32,647 nt of DNA, taken from NCBI GenBank assembly GCA_030526425.1, contig JAUNCT010000009.1, forward strand, positions 1 to 32,647. The letters run 5' to 3'. The notes under the pieces were generated by a model. That model had not been told where the DNA came from. It saw only the letters and a program-made list of their open reading frames with translations, and ran no database searches. This DNA comes from Clostridia bacterium. GTDB lineage: Bacteria; Bacillota; Clostridia; Christensenellales; CAG-138. Below, one piece after another: positions 1 to 7,981 of this stretch (within the stretch, counting starts at the first letter, position 1; every line of letters begins with the position of its first letter). The position numbers and the translations under genes are program-made.

Positions 1-4
1 CTCA

Positions 5-107
5 CCTGCCGCACGCACCGCACCTGCCGCACTCACTACACCTGTCACACTTACCGCACGCACCGCATTTAACACTCTCACTCACCGCACTCACCTCACC
101 TGCCGCA
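5..107. repeat. 9-bp tandem repeat array, 11 imperfect units
   Basis: On the plus strand nine-base units, each ending in CA (for example cctgccgca and cgcaccgca), follow one another from 5 to 67 (seven units). After a 4-bp interruption (ttta, 68-71) they continue from 72 to 107 (four units). Read on the minus strand, the seven units nearest the window edge are TGY-NNN-NNN, so one frame encodes Cys at every third residue and ends in TGA at 2-4. The array lies beyond the MATE gene terminator and may continue outside the window. I see no promoter for it. Confidence 0.75.
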
Positions 108-140
108 CGCGAGTCCTTCCCTTTTCCCCTTCCGCGCAAC

Positions 141-166
141 GAAAAACGGCACCCCGAAGGGTGCCG
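141..166 (-). terminator. Terminator of the MATE gene
   Basis: The arms 147-154 (CGGCACCC) and 159-166 pair perfectly around a CGAA loop. Read on the minus strand the hairpin is followed directly by a T run (141-146). It starts 22 bases beyond the MATE stop codon. Confidence 0.85.
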
Positions 167-188
167 GAGGTGCCGCGAACGGCGGATA

Positions 189-1562
189 TCAGCCGAACAG
201 TTCTTGTTTCTTTTTGCGCATCACGAAGAAGCAGTACACCATGGTGAGCGCGTTCGCGAACGCGTAGCTCAGCCAGATGCCGAGCGCCTTCTCGTGCAGG
301 GGGAAGACCACCTCGGAAAGGAACAGCAAGCCCGCGATCAGAAGGATCGTGCCCGCCAGCAGGGAGATCACGGTGGACTGGCGCACGGCGTTCACGCTCT
401 GCAGCAGGTACTGCACCATCTGGTTGACACCGGTGAACACCAGCGAAAGCGAGAAGATGCGGATGGCGAACACCGCGGTATCCGTCATGTCGACGACGCC
501 CTTGTTCATGGAGAACGCCCCCGCGATGAAGCGCGCCGCGAAGAACAGCACCACCATGAGCACGAGGTTCGCGATGACTTCGAGCTTCAGCCCCGTTTGG
601 TAAAGCACCTTGATGCGGTCCTTGCGACCCGCGCCGAAGTTCGCCGCGATCATCGGCTGCGCGCACTGCGCGATGCCCATATACACCGCCATCGAAACGG
701 TGAGCACCTGCGTGACGACGCTGTAAACGGAAACGTACAGCTCGCCGACGCCCCAGCCGGGCAGCAGGTATTCGCCCGTGGTGATGATGTAGTTGTTGAA
801 GGTCACCGTGGCGATCGCCGTGCCGAACATCGCCACAGCGCCGGGTGCGCCCGTTACCGCCATCGCGCCAAGCTCCTTACCGCTGAAGAAGCCCTTCACA
901 AAGCGCAGACCGCACTTTTTCGAGAAGAAGTGCGTGGCCATCACGAGAACGCCCACCACATAGGCGATGCCCGTCGCCGCCGCGGCGCCCTGCATGCCGA
1001 GACCCATCGGTCCGACGAAAACGACATCCAGCACGGCGTTCACCAGCGCGCAGGAAACGACGCCCACGACCGTGAGCGAGGGGCGCAGGTCGATCCGCAG
1101 AAAGCTCAGCAACAGCAGGAACAGGATGTTCGCCAGCGTGAACCAGAACAGCACGGAGGCATAATCCCGCGCGAAATCGAACACCGCGTCGTTCGCGCCG
1201 AGGAAACGCACGACCTCCCCCGGGAAGAGGATGCCCACCACGGAGTACGCCACGCCGACGATGATGAGCACCACCGTTGCGAGCGTAAAGGTCTTTTGCG
1301 CCTGCTCCTGCTTGTTCTGCCCCATATAGCTCGAGTACATGGTGCAAGCACCGCCGATGAGCAGCATCGCCAGCGCGGTGATGACCGAGAAGATCGGCAT
1401 GCAGATGTTGACCGCAGACAGCGCGACCGGCCCGAGGAAGTTCGAAACGACGACCGAGTCGACCAGCGACGCGATGCAGGTGATCAGAAGCCCGATGACC
1501 GCCGAGGGCAGAAACTTCGCGTAAAGTTTCGCCGGCGATTCGGTAAGGAACGGATTGTCCAT
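189..1562 (-). CDS. MATE family multidrug/metabolite efflux transporter
   Basis: This 457-residue integral membrane protein has the usual MATE length and layout. It shows about twelve hydrophobic segments and a conserved N-terminal stretch (NFLGPVALSAVNICMPIF) in the first helices. A cytoplasmic loop around GFFSGKELGAM separates the two halves. The family exports cationic drugs or metabolites in exchange for Na+ or H+; the substrate cannot be read from sequence. The start at 1562 follows a purine-rich site (GGGGGAAAAACC); the open frame extends further upstream, but that extension crosses the promoter and is not protein-like. The gene has its own promoter (1633-1661) and terminator. It sits downstream of a sigma/anti-sigma pair on the same strand but is separated from it by 260 bases, so co-regulation is only possible, not shown. 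Confidence 0.9.
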   Translation of the reverse strand: MDNPFLTESPAKLYAKFLPSAVIGLLITCIASLVDSVVVSNFLGPVALSAVNICMPIFSVITALAMLLIGGACTMYSSYMGQNKQEQAQKTFTLATVVLIIVGVAYSVVGILFPGEVVRFLGANDAVFDFARDYASVLFWFTLANILFLLLLSFLRIDLRPSLTVVGVVSCALVNAVLDVVFVGPMGLGMQGAAAATGIAYVVGVLVMATHFFSKKCGLRFVKGFFSGKELGAMAVTGAPGAVAMFGTAIATVTFNNYIITTGEYLLPGWGVGELYVSVYSVVTQVLTVSMAVYMGIAQCAQPMIAANFGAGRKDRIKVLYQTGLKLEVIANLVLMVVLFFAARFIAGAFSMNKGVVDMTDTAVFAIRIFSLSLVFTGVNQMVQYLLQSVNAVRQSTVISLLAGTILLIAGLLFLSEVVFPLHEKALGIWLSYAFANALTMVYCFFVMRKKKQELFG

Positions 1563-1592
1563 TGGTTTTTCCCCCAATTCGGTACATGAATT

Positions 1593-1604
1593 CGGTCCGG
1601 ACCG
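1593..1604. promoter_or_regulatory. 12-bp perfect palindrome in the MATE leader
   Basis: CGGTCCGGACCG reads the same on both strands. It lies about 30 bases downstream of the -10 box of the MATE promoter and 31 bases before the start codon. That is where a repressor operator would sit, but no regulator gene is adjacent. It could also be a chance GC-rich palindrome. Confidence 0.3.
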
Positions 1605-1632
1605 TTGTTGCGCGGTTGCGGAACTATCGATT

Positions 1633-1661
1633 ACTATACCCACCGCGCGTGCTTGCGTCAA
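1633..1661 (-). promoter_or_regulatory. Promoter of the MATE gene
   Basis: On the minus strand TTGACG (1656-1661) is separated by exactly 17 bases from TATAGT (1633-1638). Both boxes are one base away from the sigma-A consensus. The predicted leader is about 65 bases. Confidence 0.75.
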
Positions 1662-1722
1662 GGCTTCCGCCCGCCGTTTTCCGCAAAAAACGCCCGCTTT
1701 CATACCGCACGCGGAACGATGC

Positions 1723-1754
1723 CCGTGCAGCGTCGGTTCCCGTCCCCTGCACGG
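1723..1754 (-). other. Stem-loop downstream of the anti-sigma gene
   Basis: An 8-bp perfect inverted repeat (CCGTGCAG at 1723-1730, CTGCACGG at 1747-1754) encloses a 16-base loop that can itself partly pair. It lies about 70 bases beyond the anti-sigma stop and upstream of the MATE promoter. There is no T run, so it is a weak or factor-dependent terminator candidate at best. Confidence 0.3.
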
Positions 1755-1822
1755 TCGATGCGTTTCATCCTTCGTTCCGCCTGTTCCGCGCAGTGCTCCG
1801 CATCCTTCCCTTCAAAATTTCC

Positions 1823-3304
1823 TCATCCCCGCGGCAGCGGCAGAACCACGGCGCAGCCCGAAAGAGGCGTTTGCGATACGTTCTCCTCCGCCACTTGAAA
1901 GACCGTATCCGGAGTTCGGGGACGGATGGGTTCCCCCGCGCCCGCTGTGGGCACGGGCACGGTTTCAAAGGGCGCGTCCGCATCTGTCCCCTCCGAAACG
2001 CGGACGGAGGTCAGCGTGCGCAGCACCGGCACCAGCTCCACCGAGCGGATCGTCCCGTAGTCCTCCGCAACGACCGGCAGCTCGAGCCGCACGCAGTCGA
2101 GCGAAGAATCCAGCTCCGTCGCCTCGCCGAGGTCCTCCCCGTTGATGCGCACCGTGAACCGGATGCCGCTGTCGAGCCCGTAAAAAACGCTGCGCTGCTT
2201 GTCCTTCGTCCAATCGCCGGGCATTTCGGCGCGCACCTCCGCCACCGCGCCGCCCGGGGTGTATTGCACCGTTGCCGTGAGCCGCAGTTCATCCAACGCG
2301 ATGTGGTCGTTATACAGCACATAGGTCTTCGTTTCCTCATCGAAGGCGAACACGGTCAGCAGTGCCTCCCCCGTGCCCAAAGCCGCGGGCGCTGCCGCAA
2401 GCACGGCGCTGCGGTTGCCCTCCGTCGCATCGAAGGTGAAGGTATGCACGATCCGCCCGATGTTGCCGAGATAGCTCATGTCGTCGATCGCGCCGTCGTA
2501 AACATAATACAGCAGCGTCAGGGTCAGCCGCCCGTCGGGCAACGGGCGGGCAAGGTCGCCGAACTCGGTCGAAAGCCGCACACCGTCCACCGCGTCGTTC
2601 GTTTCGTGCGCCGCATAGATGCCCGTGGTGAGCCCGCCCGAAAGCGCCAAGAGGTCCACCGCGTTCCCCGCCGCATCCGTCAGCAGCGCGCCGAAGGTCG
2701 TCGCATCGAGGTTGCGGGCATGCGGCAGGTCGCCGACGAGCCCCGAACGAAAGTCGCCCGCCCGGTCCGTCGTCAGCACCGTGTTCACCGTGAGCCGCGC
2801 ACCGTCGTAATAGACCTCCTCCGCACGAGGAACGATGCCGCGCAAAAAGGCGTATTCCGCAGGGTCGTAGGGCGCAAAGCCCGATGCGATGCGGTCCCGC
2901 GGGATGGACTCATTGTACTCCCGCTCATAATCGGCAAGCCCGCCCGTGTATTCGCCCACGAGCTCCACCCGGTAAGAGGTCTCCTCCGGTGCAGCCCCGC
3001 CGATGGCGGCTTCCAAGGAAGGGACGGTCTCCCGTGCTTCGGGCACGGTCGCAAGGTAACGCTCCGTCGTGTGCCCGGTGCGGAACAGGCTGCCGATGGC
3101 GAACGCCGTTCCGGAAAGCACCGCCACCGCCAAAGCGAACGCCACTGCGGCTTTGCGCGGAAACGCGCCGTGCCGCCGTTCCTTCCCCGCCGCTTCGCGG
3201 TACACCGCCCGCTTCACCCGCTCCGCGTCCGGCACGAGTGCCGCGCCGCTTTGCCGAAGCAGGTTCTCGAATTCCTGTTCCGTCATTGGTTTCCTTCGTG
3301 TCAT
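1823..3304 (-). CDS. Membrane anti-sigma factor, DUF4179-like
   Basis: The protein has 493 residues. An N-terminal cytoplasmic segment of about 50 residues (TEQEFENLLRQSG onward) carries the expected sigma-binding region. One transmembrane helix follows (KAAVAFALAVAVLSGTAFAI), then a long extracytoplasmic part of about 410 residues with no cysteine pairs or repeats that I recognise. This is the architecture of clostridial anti-sigma factors of the RsiV/DUF4179 kind, which release their sigma factor when the outer domain senses stress. The start at 3304 lies 8 bases after the sigma gene stop and is preceded by GAGGTGCGAT. A second ATG at 3286 (after GAAGGAAACCA) is an alternative start. The immediate link to the ECF sigma gene is the main functional evidence; what is sensed is unknown. 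Confidence 0.75.
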   Translation of the reverse strand: MTRRKPMTEQEFENLLRQSGAALVPDAERVKRAVYREAAGKERRHGAFPRKAAVAFALAVAVLSGTAFAIGSLFRTGHTTERYLATVPEARETVPSLEAAIGGAAPEETSYRVELVGEYTGGLADYEREYNESIPRDRIASGFAPYDPAEYAFLRGIVPRAEEVYYDGARLTVNTVLTTDRAGDFRSGLVGDLPHARNLDATTFGALLTDAAGNAVDLLALSGGLTTGIYAAHETNDAVDGVRLSTEFGDLARPLPDGRLTLTLLYYVYDGAIDDMSYLGNIGRIVHTFTFDATEGNRSAVLAAAPAALGTGEALLTVFAFDEETKTYVLYNDHIALDELRLTATVQYTPGGAVAEVRAEMPGDWTKDKQRSVFYGLDSGIRFTVRINGEDLGEATELDSSLDCVRLELPVVAEDYGTIRSVELVPVLRTLTSVRVSEGTDADAPFETVPVPTAGAGEPIRPRTPDTVFQVAEENVSQTPLSGCAVVLPLPRG

Positions 3305-3312
3305 ATCGCACC

Positions 3313-3825
3313 TCACTCTCCGTCCGTCCCTTGACCGATCTCCCGGCGGATCCGCGCCCGCGTGCGGTTCAGCCGTTGGCGCACCGCGGCATCCTTCATG
3401 CCGAGCGCCGCCGCGATCTCCGCGGTCTTCATGCCGCAGCCGTAATACAGGGAAAAGATCTTCCGCGAAATCGCGGGTTCCGCCTTCAGGCACTCCGCCA
3501 CCTCCGCCACGGCGAGCCTGTCCATCGCCTCGGCTTCGGTGCACGCCCCGTCCGCAAGGGTCTCCTTCAGGGGCTCCGTTTTGCGGCGGCTGCCGAACAG
3601 GCGATAGCGGAACAACTCCTTTTTCAGCATGCCCGTCAGATACGCCGCGGGCTCCTTCACATGGGTCCCGCCGCCGCGCTCGAGGTACGCGTAATACTTG
3701 AGATAGGTGCTTTGCAGCACATCCTCGGCGTCGGCGGGGATGTCGGTCTTGCGCACGGCAAGCCTGCGCAGCAGGGCAAAGGTCTCCGCATAGTCGCGTT
3801 CGAACCGTTCGCGGATCCGTTCCAT
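3313..3825 (-). CDS. ECF-type RNA polymerase sigma factor
   Basis: The protein has 170 residues, the usual ECF size. Region 2 covers roughly residues 10-75 (DIPADAEDVLQSTYLKYYAYL, then a core-binding helix AAYLTGMLKKELFRYR). Region 4 covers roughly residues 105-165, with a helix-turn-helix at MKTAEIAAALGMKDAAVRQRLNRTRARI. There is no extra C-terminal domain. The ATG at 3825 follows GAGGTGGACGAG, a good ribosome binding site; a longer open frame up to 3930 has no comparable site. The gene is first in a two-gene operon with the anti-sigma factor 8 bases downstream. It probably drives its own transcription (see 3851-3880). Target genes other than itself are not visible here. Confidence 0.85.
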   Translation of the reverse strand: MERIRERFERDYAETFALLRRLAVRKTDIPADAEDVLQSTYLKYYAYLERGGGTHVKEPAAYLTGMLKKELFRYRLFGSRRKTEPLKETLADGACTEAEAMDRLAVAEVAECLKAEPAISRKIFSLYYGCGMKTAEIAAALGMKDAAVRQRLNRTRARIRREIGQGTDGE

Positions 3826-3850
3826 CTCGTCCACCTCACTTGTCGGTCGT

Positions 3851-3880
3851 ATCGATACACCCCATATGAGTGCCGTTCCC
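3851..3880 (-). promoter_or_regulatory. Possible ECF-dependent autoregulatory promoter
   Basis: On the minus strand GGGAAC (3875-3880) is followed after 16 bases by GTATCGAT (3851-3858), just upstream of the sigma gene start. A GGAAC-type -35 with 16-base spacing is typical of promoters read by ECF factors, and these often control their own operon. The -10 side only loosely fits a CGT-type box. Confidence 0.35.
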
Positions 3881-4043
3881 GCCGGAATGTGACACGGGAA
3901 ACGCATTGTGCCTCCGTCCCCCGCCTCCATTGTACCGTTGCCGCGACCGCGCGTTCAAGCCCCGCGCCGCGCGGACTTCACCGCAGGGTTCCGTCCCCGG
4001 TCATGCGCGCCCTTTCCGGCGGATGGGTTCCCCAAAAACGCAA

Positions 4044-4076
4044 GAGACCTGCGGAAATCCCGCAGGTCTCTTTTTT
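4044..4076. terminator. Terminator of the sugar ABC operon, probably bidirectional
   Basis: An 11-bp perfect stem (GAGACCTGCGG at 4044-4054 with 4060-4070) has a 5-base loop. On the plus strand it is followed by six T. On the minus strand, the direction of the ABC operon ending at 4092, it is followed by TTGCGTTTTT. The hairpin is nearly identical to the one at 11286-11317. Confidence 0.85.
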
Positions 4077-4091
4077 CGTATGTGTTCCGTT

Positions 4092-5183
4092 TTACGCTTT
4101 CACGCTGCGCTTGCGGCGTGCCGCGCGGAAGCTTTCCTTGATGGTCGGTCCCACGGTCTGCACCAGGATCACGAGGATGAGCACGAGCCCCTGGAACGCA
4201 TTCTGCAGGTCGACGGAAAGACCGACCGAGGTGATGATGAAGTTGATCGTCGCGTAGCTCATCGCGCCGAAGATGACGCCGAGCAGGTTGCCGCGACCGC
4301 CCGCCATGTTCACGCCCGCAAGCACGACCGAGGCGATGGCGTACATTTCATAGCTCTGCCCCGAAGAGGCCGGGGTCACGTTCGAGATCTTGCACGCCTG
4401 CAGCACGGAGGCGACGCCCACGCACACACCGGTGAGCACGAACACCGAGATCTTCACCCAGGTGACGTTGATGCCCGCGAGGCGCGCGCTCTTTTCGTTC
4501 GAACCGACGGCGTAGATCGACTTGCCGTACTTGGTGTTGCGGGAGATCACGATGAACAGGATCGCCATCGCGAGGAAGACGAAGAAGATCCACGGGATCG
4601 AGAAGTTGCCGCCGAGCTTCAGCTTGCCCGCGCCGAACTTCATGCGCGCCAGCTCGTAACTCGAATTCGAAGAGAGCATCGCGAACTGGCTCGAGGAGGA
4701 ACCCGTGATCGCCGGGTCGATCTCACGCACGACGGAAAGCGTCAGCGAGCGGTAGATGAGCATCGTACCGAGGGTGACGACGAAGGGCGGCATTTTGCAC
4801 AAACCGACGAGAAGACCGTTGATCAAACCGCACAGCGCGCCGACGACGAGCGCCGCGACCACCATGAGGAAGATCGAGTTCGTGACGTTGAACACCAGGA
4901 TGCACGCGCCCGTCGTGAGGACGAGGGACGAACCGACGGAAAGGTCGATCTGCCCGGTGATGATGACGAACGCCATGCCCAGCGCGATCGTGCCGATGAT
5001 GACCGTTTGCTGGCTGCCGAGGATGTTCGCGATGTGACGGAAGTTGAAGGTGTTGCCGTTCATCCCGATGGTGAGCGCATAGCCCGCCAGAATGATCAGG
5101 AAGACGACGATGTAGCTGTATTGACCGATCGCATGACCGACCGATTTCAGGGAAAATCCCTTCGCGTTGTTCTTTTGTTCCAT
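4092..5183 (-). CDS. Sugar ABC transporter permease, RbsC family
   Basis: This 363-residue polytopic membrane protein has the hallmark segments of ribose-type (BPD_transp_2) permeases. These are GQIDLSVGSSL near residue 75, GLINGLLVGLCKMPPFVVTLGT around 120, the loop AVGSNEKSARLAGI, and VVLAGVNMAGGRGNLLGVIFGA near the C-terminus. It forms the membrane channel for the binding protein at 6812 and the ATPase at 5200. The start at 5183 is preceded by AGGAGGTCAAACC. The gene follows the ATPase stop by 16 bases and is the last of the operon, ending just before a strong terminator. Substrate: a monosaccharide or polyol, not identifiable further. Confidence 0.9.
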   Translation of the reverse strand: MEQKNNAKGFSLKSVGHAIGQYSYIVVFLIILAGYALTIGMNGNTFNFRHIANILGSQQTVIIGTIALGMAFVIITGQIDLSVGSSLVLTTGACILVFNVTNSIFLMVVAALVVGALCGLINGLLVGLCKMPPFVVTLGTMLIYRSLTLSVVREIDPAITGSSSSQFAMLSSNSSYELARMKFGAGKLKLGGNFSIPWIFFVFLAMAILFIVISRNTKYGKSIYAVGSNEKSARLAGINVTWVKISVFVLTGVCVGVASVLQACKISNVTPASSGQSYEMYAIASVVLAGVNMAGGRGNLLGVIFGAMSYATINFIITSVGLSVDLQNAFQGLVLILVILVQTVGPTIKESFRAARRKRSVKA

Positions 5184-5199
5184 GGTTTGACCTCCTCGT

Positions 5200-6693
5200 T
5201 CAGCCGTTCAGTTCCGCGGCGTTGGTGGAATACAGCATCACATCGTGCTCGTTGACCTCGCTGTGCGCGAACTCCTTCACGATGCGTCCCTCGTAGAAGA
5301 CGATGCAGCGGTCGGCGACCTTCTGCACCTCGGGGATCTCCAGCGTGTTGATGATCACGGTCTTGCCGCTTTCCGCAAAGCCGAGGATCAGTCGGTAGAT
5401 CTCCTCCTTCGCGCCGACGTCCACGCCCTGCGTCGGGTTGTCGAACAGCAGCAGATCCGCACCGATGTTCAGCCAGCGCCCGAGAAAGACCTTCTGCTGG
5501 TTGCCGCCGGACAGGGATGTGATGTTGTCGTGCATGCTGCCCGCTTTGATGCGCATGTTCTCCTTTTGCGTGTCGTAACGCTGCTTTTCCGCCCGCTTCG
5601 AGATGAAAGGCTTTCTGCCCTTGGAGATCTGCTGCTCCGCGAGGTAGAAGTTCTCGAGGATGGACATATCCGGCACGACGGAGTTTTCTTTGCGGTTCGC
5701 CGCAAGCATCGCGACGCCGTTTTTCATGAACGAAACGATGCTGCCGTGCATCTCCTTGCCGTGCACGCGGATGCTTCCGCCCTCGGGCGTCAGCGCGCCG
5801 AACATCGCCTGCATCAGCTCGCTCGCGCCGCAGCCCGCAAGCCCCGTGAAGGCGACGATCTCGCCCTTGCGGACCGTGAGATCGACATTCCGGAAGCCGG
5901 GACCCGAAAAGTCCTTCAGCGTGACGACGGGTTCCCCGAGTTCGCGGGGCTTGTAGACCTCCTGGTCGACGTACTGCGCGCCGACCATATCGCTCGTGAT
6001 CGCGTGCGCGTTCGTGTCTTTGATATCACCCGAGGAAATGAACGTGCCGTTCCTGAGGACCGTGTACCGGTCCGCGATCTCGAAGATCTCGGGCATCTTA
6101 TGCGAGATGAAGATAAAGCTCGTTCCCTTTGCTTTCAATTGCCGGAGGATCCCGAACATATGCGCGATCTCATCGTTCGACAGCGCCGTGGTCGGTTCGT
6201 CGAGGATGAGCAGCTTTGCGTTCATGTACAGCGCGCGGCAGATCTCGAGCAGCTGCTTTTCGCCGGTCTTCAGCTCGGAGACCATCTTGCCGGGGTCCAT
6301 GTTCACGCCGAGTTCGCGGAACAGCTTTTCCGCCTCGGCGAACTGTTTTTTCTTGTCGATCAGCCCGAATTTCCCGCGGATCTCCCTGCACAGGAAGATG
6401 TTGTCGACCACGGACAGATCGTTGATCACGTTCAGCTCCTGATGGACGAACGCGATGCCCGCCTTTTCCATCTGGCGGATGGTGGGATTCGGATAGGTCT
6501 TCCCCATGAATTCGATCGTACCGGAATCCGCGGGGATGACGCCCGTGAGGATGTTCATCAAAGTGCTCTTGCCCGCGCCGTTCTCGCCGAGCAGCGCGTG
6601 GATCTCCCCCTCGCCGACCGAGAACGAGATGTCGCTGAGCGCCTGCGAACCGCCGAACGCCTTTGAGATGTGGGTCATTTTCAGTATTGCCAT
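5200..6693 (-). CDS. Sugar ABC transporter ATPase, two nucleotide-binding domains (RbsA/MglA type)
   Basis: The protein has 497 residues with two tandem ABC domains, the standard size. Domain 1 has Walker A GENGAGKST (36-44), an atypical signature (ELKTGEKQ) and Walker B LLILDEPTTAL. Domain 2 has a degenerate P-loop (GLAGCGASE), a good signature (LSGGNQQK) and Walker B LLLFDNPTQGVD, where the usual catalytic Glu is Asn. A weakened second P-loop is normal in this family; the Glu-to-Asn change adds to it and implies that ATP hydrolysis rests on site 1. It energises uptake through the permease 16 bases downstream. The start at 6693 follows AAGAAAGGTATTGAT. It lies 118 bases downstream of the binding-protein gene, in the same operon. 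Confidence 0.92.
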   Translation of the reverse strand: MAILKMTHISKAFGGSQALSDISFSVGEGEIHALLGENGAGKSTLMNILTGVIPADSGTIEFMGKTYPNPTIRQMEKAGIAFVHQELNVINDLSVVDNIFLCREIRGKFGLIDKKKQFAEAEKLFRELGVNMDPGKMVSELKTGEKQLLEICRALYMNAKLLILDEPTTALSNDEIAHMFGILRQLKAKGTSFIFISHKMPEIFEIADRYTVLRNGTFISSGDIKDTNAHAITSDMVGAQYVDQEVYKPRELGEPVVTLKDFSGPGFRNVDLTVRKGEIVAFTGLAGCGASELMQAMFGALTPEGGSIRVHGKEMHGSIVSFMKNGVAMLAANRKENSVVPDMSILENFYLAEQQISKGRKPFISKRAEKQRYDTQKENMRIKAGSMHDNITSLSGGNQQKVFLGRWLNIGADLLLFDNPTQGVDVGAKEEIYRLILGFAESGKTVIINTLEIPEVQKVADRCIVFYEGRIVKEFAHSEVNEHDVMLYSTNAAELNG

Positions 6694-6724
6694 ATCAATA
6701 CCTTTCTTGCCGGAATATGGGAAG

Positions 6725-6787
6725 CGGATGCGGGGGAGCTCCCCCGCATCCGTCGTTCGTTCACAGACCGCGGGCAGGTGCCCGCGG
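6725..6787 (-). other. Two strong inverted repeats between binding-protein and ATPase genes
   Basis: A 28-bp perfect palindrome spans 6725-6752 (central CCCCGC/GCGGGG arms meeting at AGCT). A 9-bp perfect stem (6768-6776 with 6779-6787, spacer GG) lies next to it. No T run follows on either side. In binding-protein-dependent operons such hairpins usually protect the 3' end of the upstream cistron or partly block read-through, so that binding protein is made in excess over membrane parts. That role is inferred from position. Confidence 0.55.
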
Positions 6788-6811
6788 CCGTTTGGCGTTC
6801 AAGCCGTGCGA

Positions 6812-7903
6812 TCAATGACCGGTGAAGCCTTCGACTTCCGCCGCGGTGGTGCGGTCGACGATGAAGACGGGCTCGTAGGAGCCGGAACCGGCTTCGTAGC
6901 TCCAGTTGCCGTTGACGAAGTCAACGCCCATGCCGATGACGGTCTGCATCATCTTGGGGCTGAAGAAGACGGACATCATGTCGTCGAAGTACTTGTTGGC
7001 GATGGCTGCCTTGTCGGCATCCTTACCGCTCATGACATCGTAGAGCTCCTGCATACCGCCGATCGCGGAGATGTAAACGTTCATCGCCTCGAGGTCGGCC
7101 AGGGTCTCGGCGGATGCGCCCGCGCTGAGGTAGTTCAGCACGCCGAAGGTCATCTCGTCGTCCATGGAGTAGATGTAGAGGTTGCCGCCGTTGGCCTTCG
7201 CAGCCGCGACGATCTCATCGAACTTCTGCTCGACATAACCGAACGCGCCGTCCGCGGACCAGTTGCAAACCACGGTGTAGGTGCTGAAGACCTTGTCGAG
7301 ATCGGCCTGCGCCCAGGTCTCGGTGGTCTTGAAGTTGCCCGCGACCGCGTCCTGATACTCGATCTCACCGCGGAGGAACTGCTCGAAGCCTTCCTGACGG
7401 CGGGAGCAAACGGTACCGTTGTCACCGTAGAGGACGACGACGGTGTCGCCGGCCTTCATGCCGTGCTGCTGCAGCCAGTAAGCGATGCCCGCGCCGCACT
7501 GCCAGTTGTCACCGGAGTAGTTCAGCGCCGCATACTTCTCGGTCGCTTCGATGATACGGTCGAAGGAGATGAACGGGATGCCTTCCGCGTAGAGGGCTTC
7601 CTGACCTGCCTGTGCGGAATCGTCCAGCGCCATCATGACGACGATCGCGGCGTCGCCGTTCGCGATGATCGTGTTGATCTGGTCGACCTGCTCTTCACCC
7701 GAAGAAGCGGGGATGTAGACCGCCTTCTGACCTGCGGCGGAGATCTCTTCGCACTTCGCCTGTGCATAGGTACCGGCCTGTGCGGTCCAGCCGTGGTCGG
7801 GCGTCGGACCGAGGACATAGATCGTGCCGCTTGCGGCGTTGGAGATGCCGACCATGCCGAAAAGCATCGTGACGGCGAGGAGCATTGCAAGGAACTTCTT
7901 CAT
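6812..7903 (-). CDS. Secreted sugar-binding protein of the ABC importer (RbsB-like)
   Basis: The 363-residue protein has an N-terminal signal peptide (MKKFLAMLLAVTMLFGMVG, likely cut after SNA). It then shows the start of a type I periplasmic-binding fold (TIYVLGPTPDHGWTAQAGTYAQ). Further family features are EEQVDQINTIIANGDAAIVVMM, FISFDRII, and YSMDDEMTFGVLNYL in the second lobe. It captures the sugar outside the membrane and hands it to the permease at 4092. No lipobox cysteine follows the signal peptide, which is unusual for a binding protein of a Gram-positive bacterium. The start at 7903 follows GGAGGCAAACAC. It lies 78 bases after the dehydrogenase gene and 118 bases before the ATPase gene. 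Confidence 0.88.
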   Translation of the reverse strand: MKKFLAMLLAVTMLFGMVGISNAASGTIYVLGPTPDHGWTAQAGTYAQAKCEEISAAGQKAVYIPASSGEEQVDQINTIIANGDAAIVVMMALDDSAQAGQEALYAEGIPFISFDRIIEATEKYAALNYSGDNWQCGAGIAYWLQQHGMKAGDTVVVLYGDNGTVCSRRQEGFEQFLRGEIEYQDAVAGNFKTTETWAQADLDKVFSTYTVVCNWSADGAFGYVEQKFDEIVAAAKANGGNLYIYSMDDEMTFGVLNYLSAGASAETLADLEAMNVYISAIGGMQELYDVMSGKDADKAAIANKYFDDMMSVFFSPKMMQTVIGMGVDFVNGNWSYEAGSGSYEPVFIVDRTTAAEVEGFTGH

Positions 7904-7932
7904 GTGTTTGCCTCCATTTGATTTTTATAACA

Positions 7933-7946
7933 ACCGCTCGCGCGGT
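7933..7946 (-). other. Short hairpin upstream of the binding-protein gene
   Basis: ACCGC (7933-7937) pairs with GCGGT (7942-7946) around TCGC, in the 78-base gap between the dehydrogenase and binding-protein genes. On the minus strand it is followed by TTGTTATAAAAATC. This is not a good terminator. It could be an RNA-processing or stability element, or could mark an internal -10-like sequence. Confidence 0.3.
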
Positions 7947-7981
7947 CATCACCGTTGTGGGATGGGGTTACCGGGATGCCG

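Noticed and set aside
204..1589. Long plus-strand open frame (461 codons) opposite the MATE gene, and similar long frames opposite other genes (for example 3870-5255, 5245-6666, 13210-15552)
   Set aside because: They mirror real genes in GC-rich DNA. Their translations are rich in Arg, His, Asp and Glu without domain features, and they lack ribosome binding sites.
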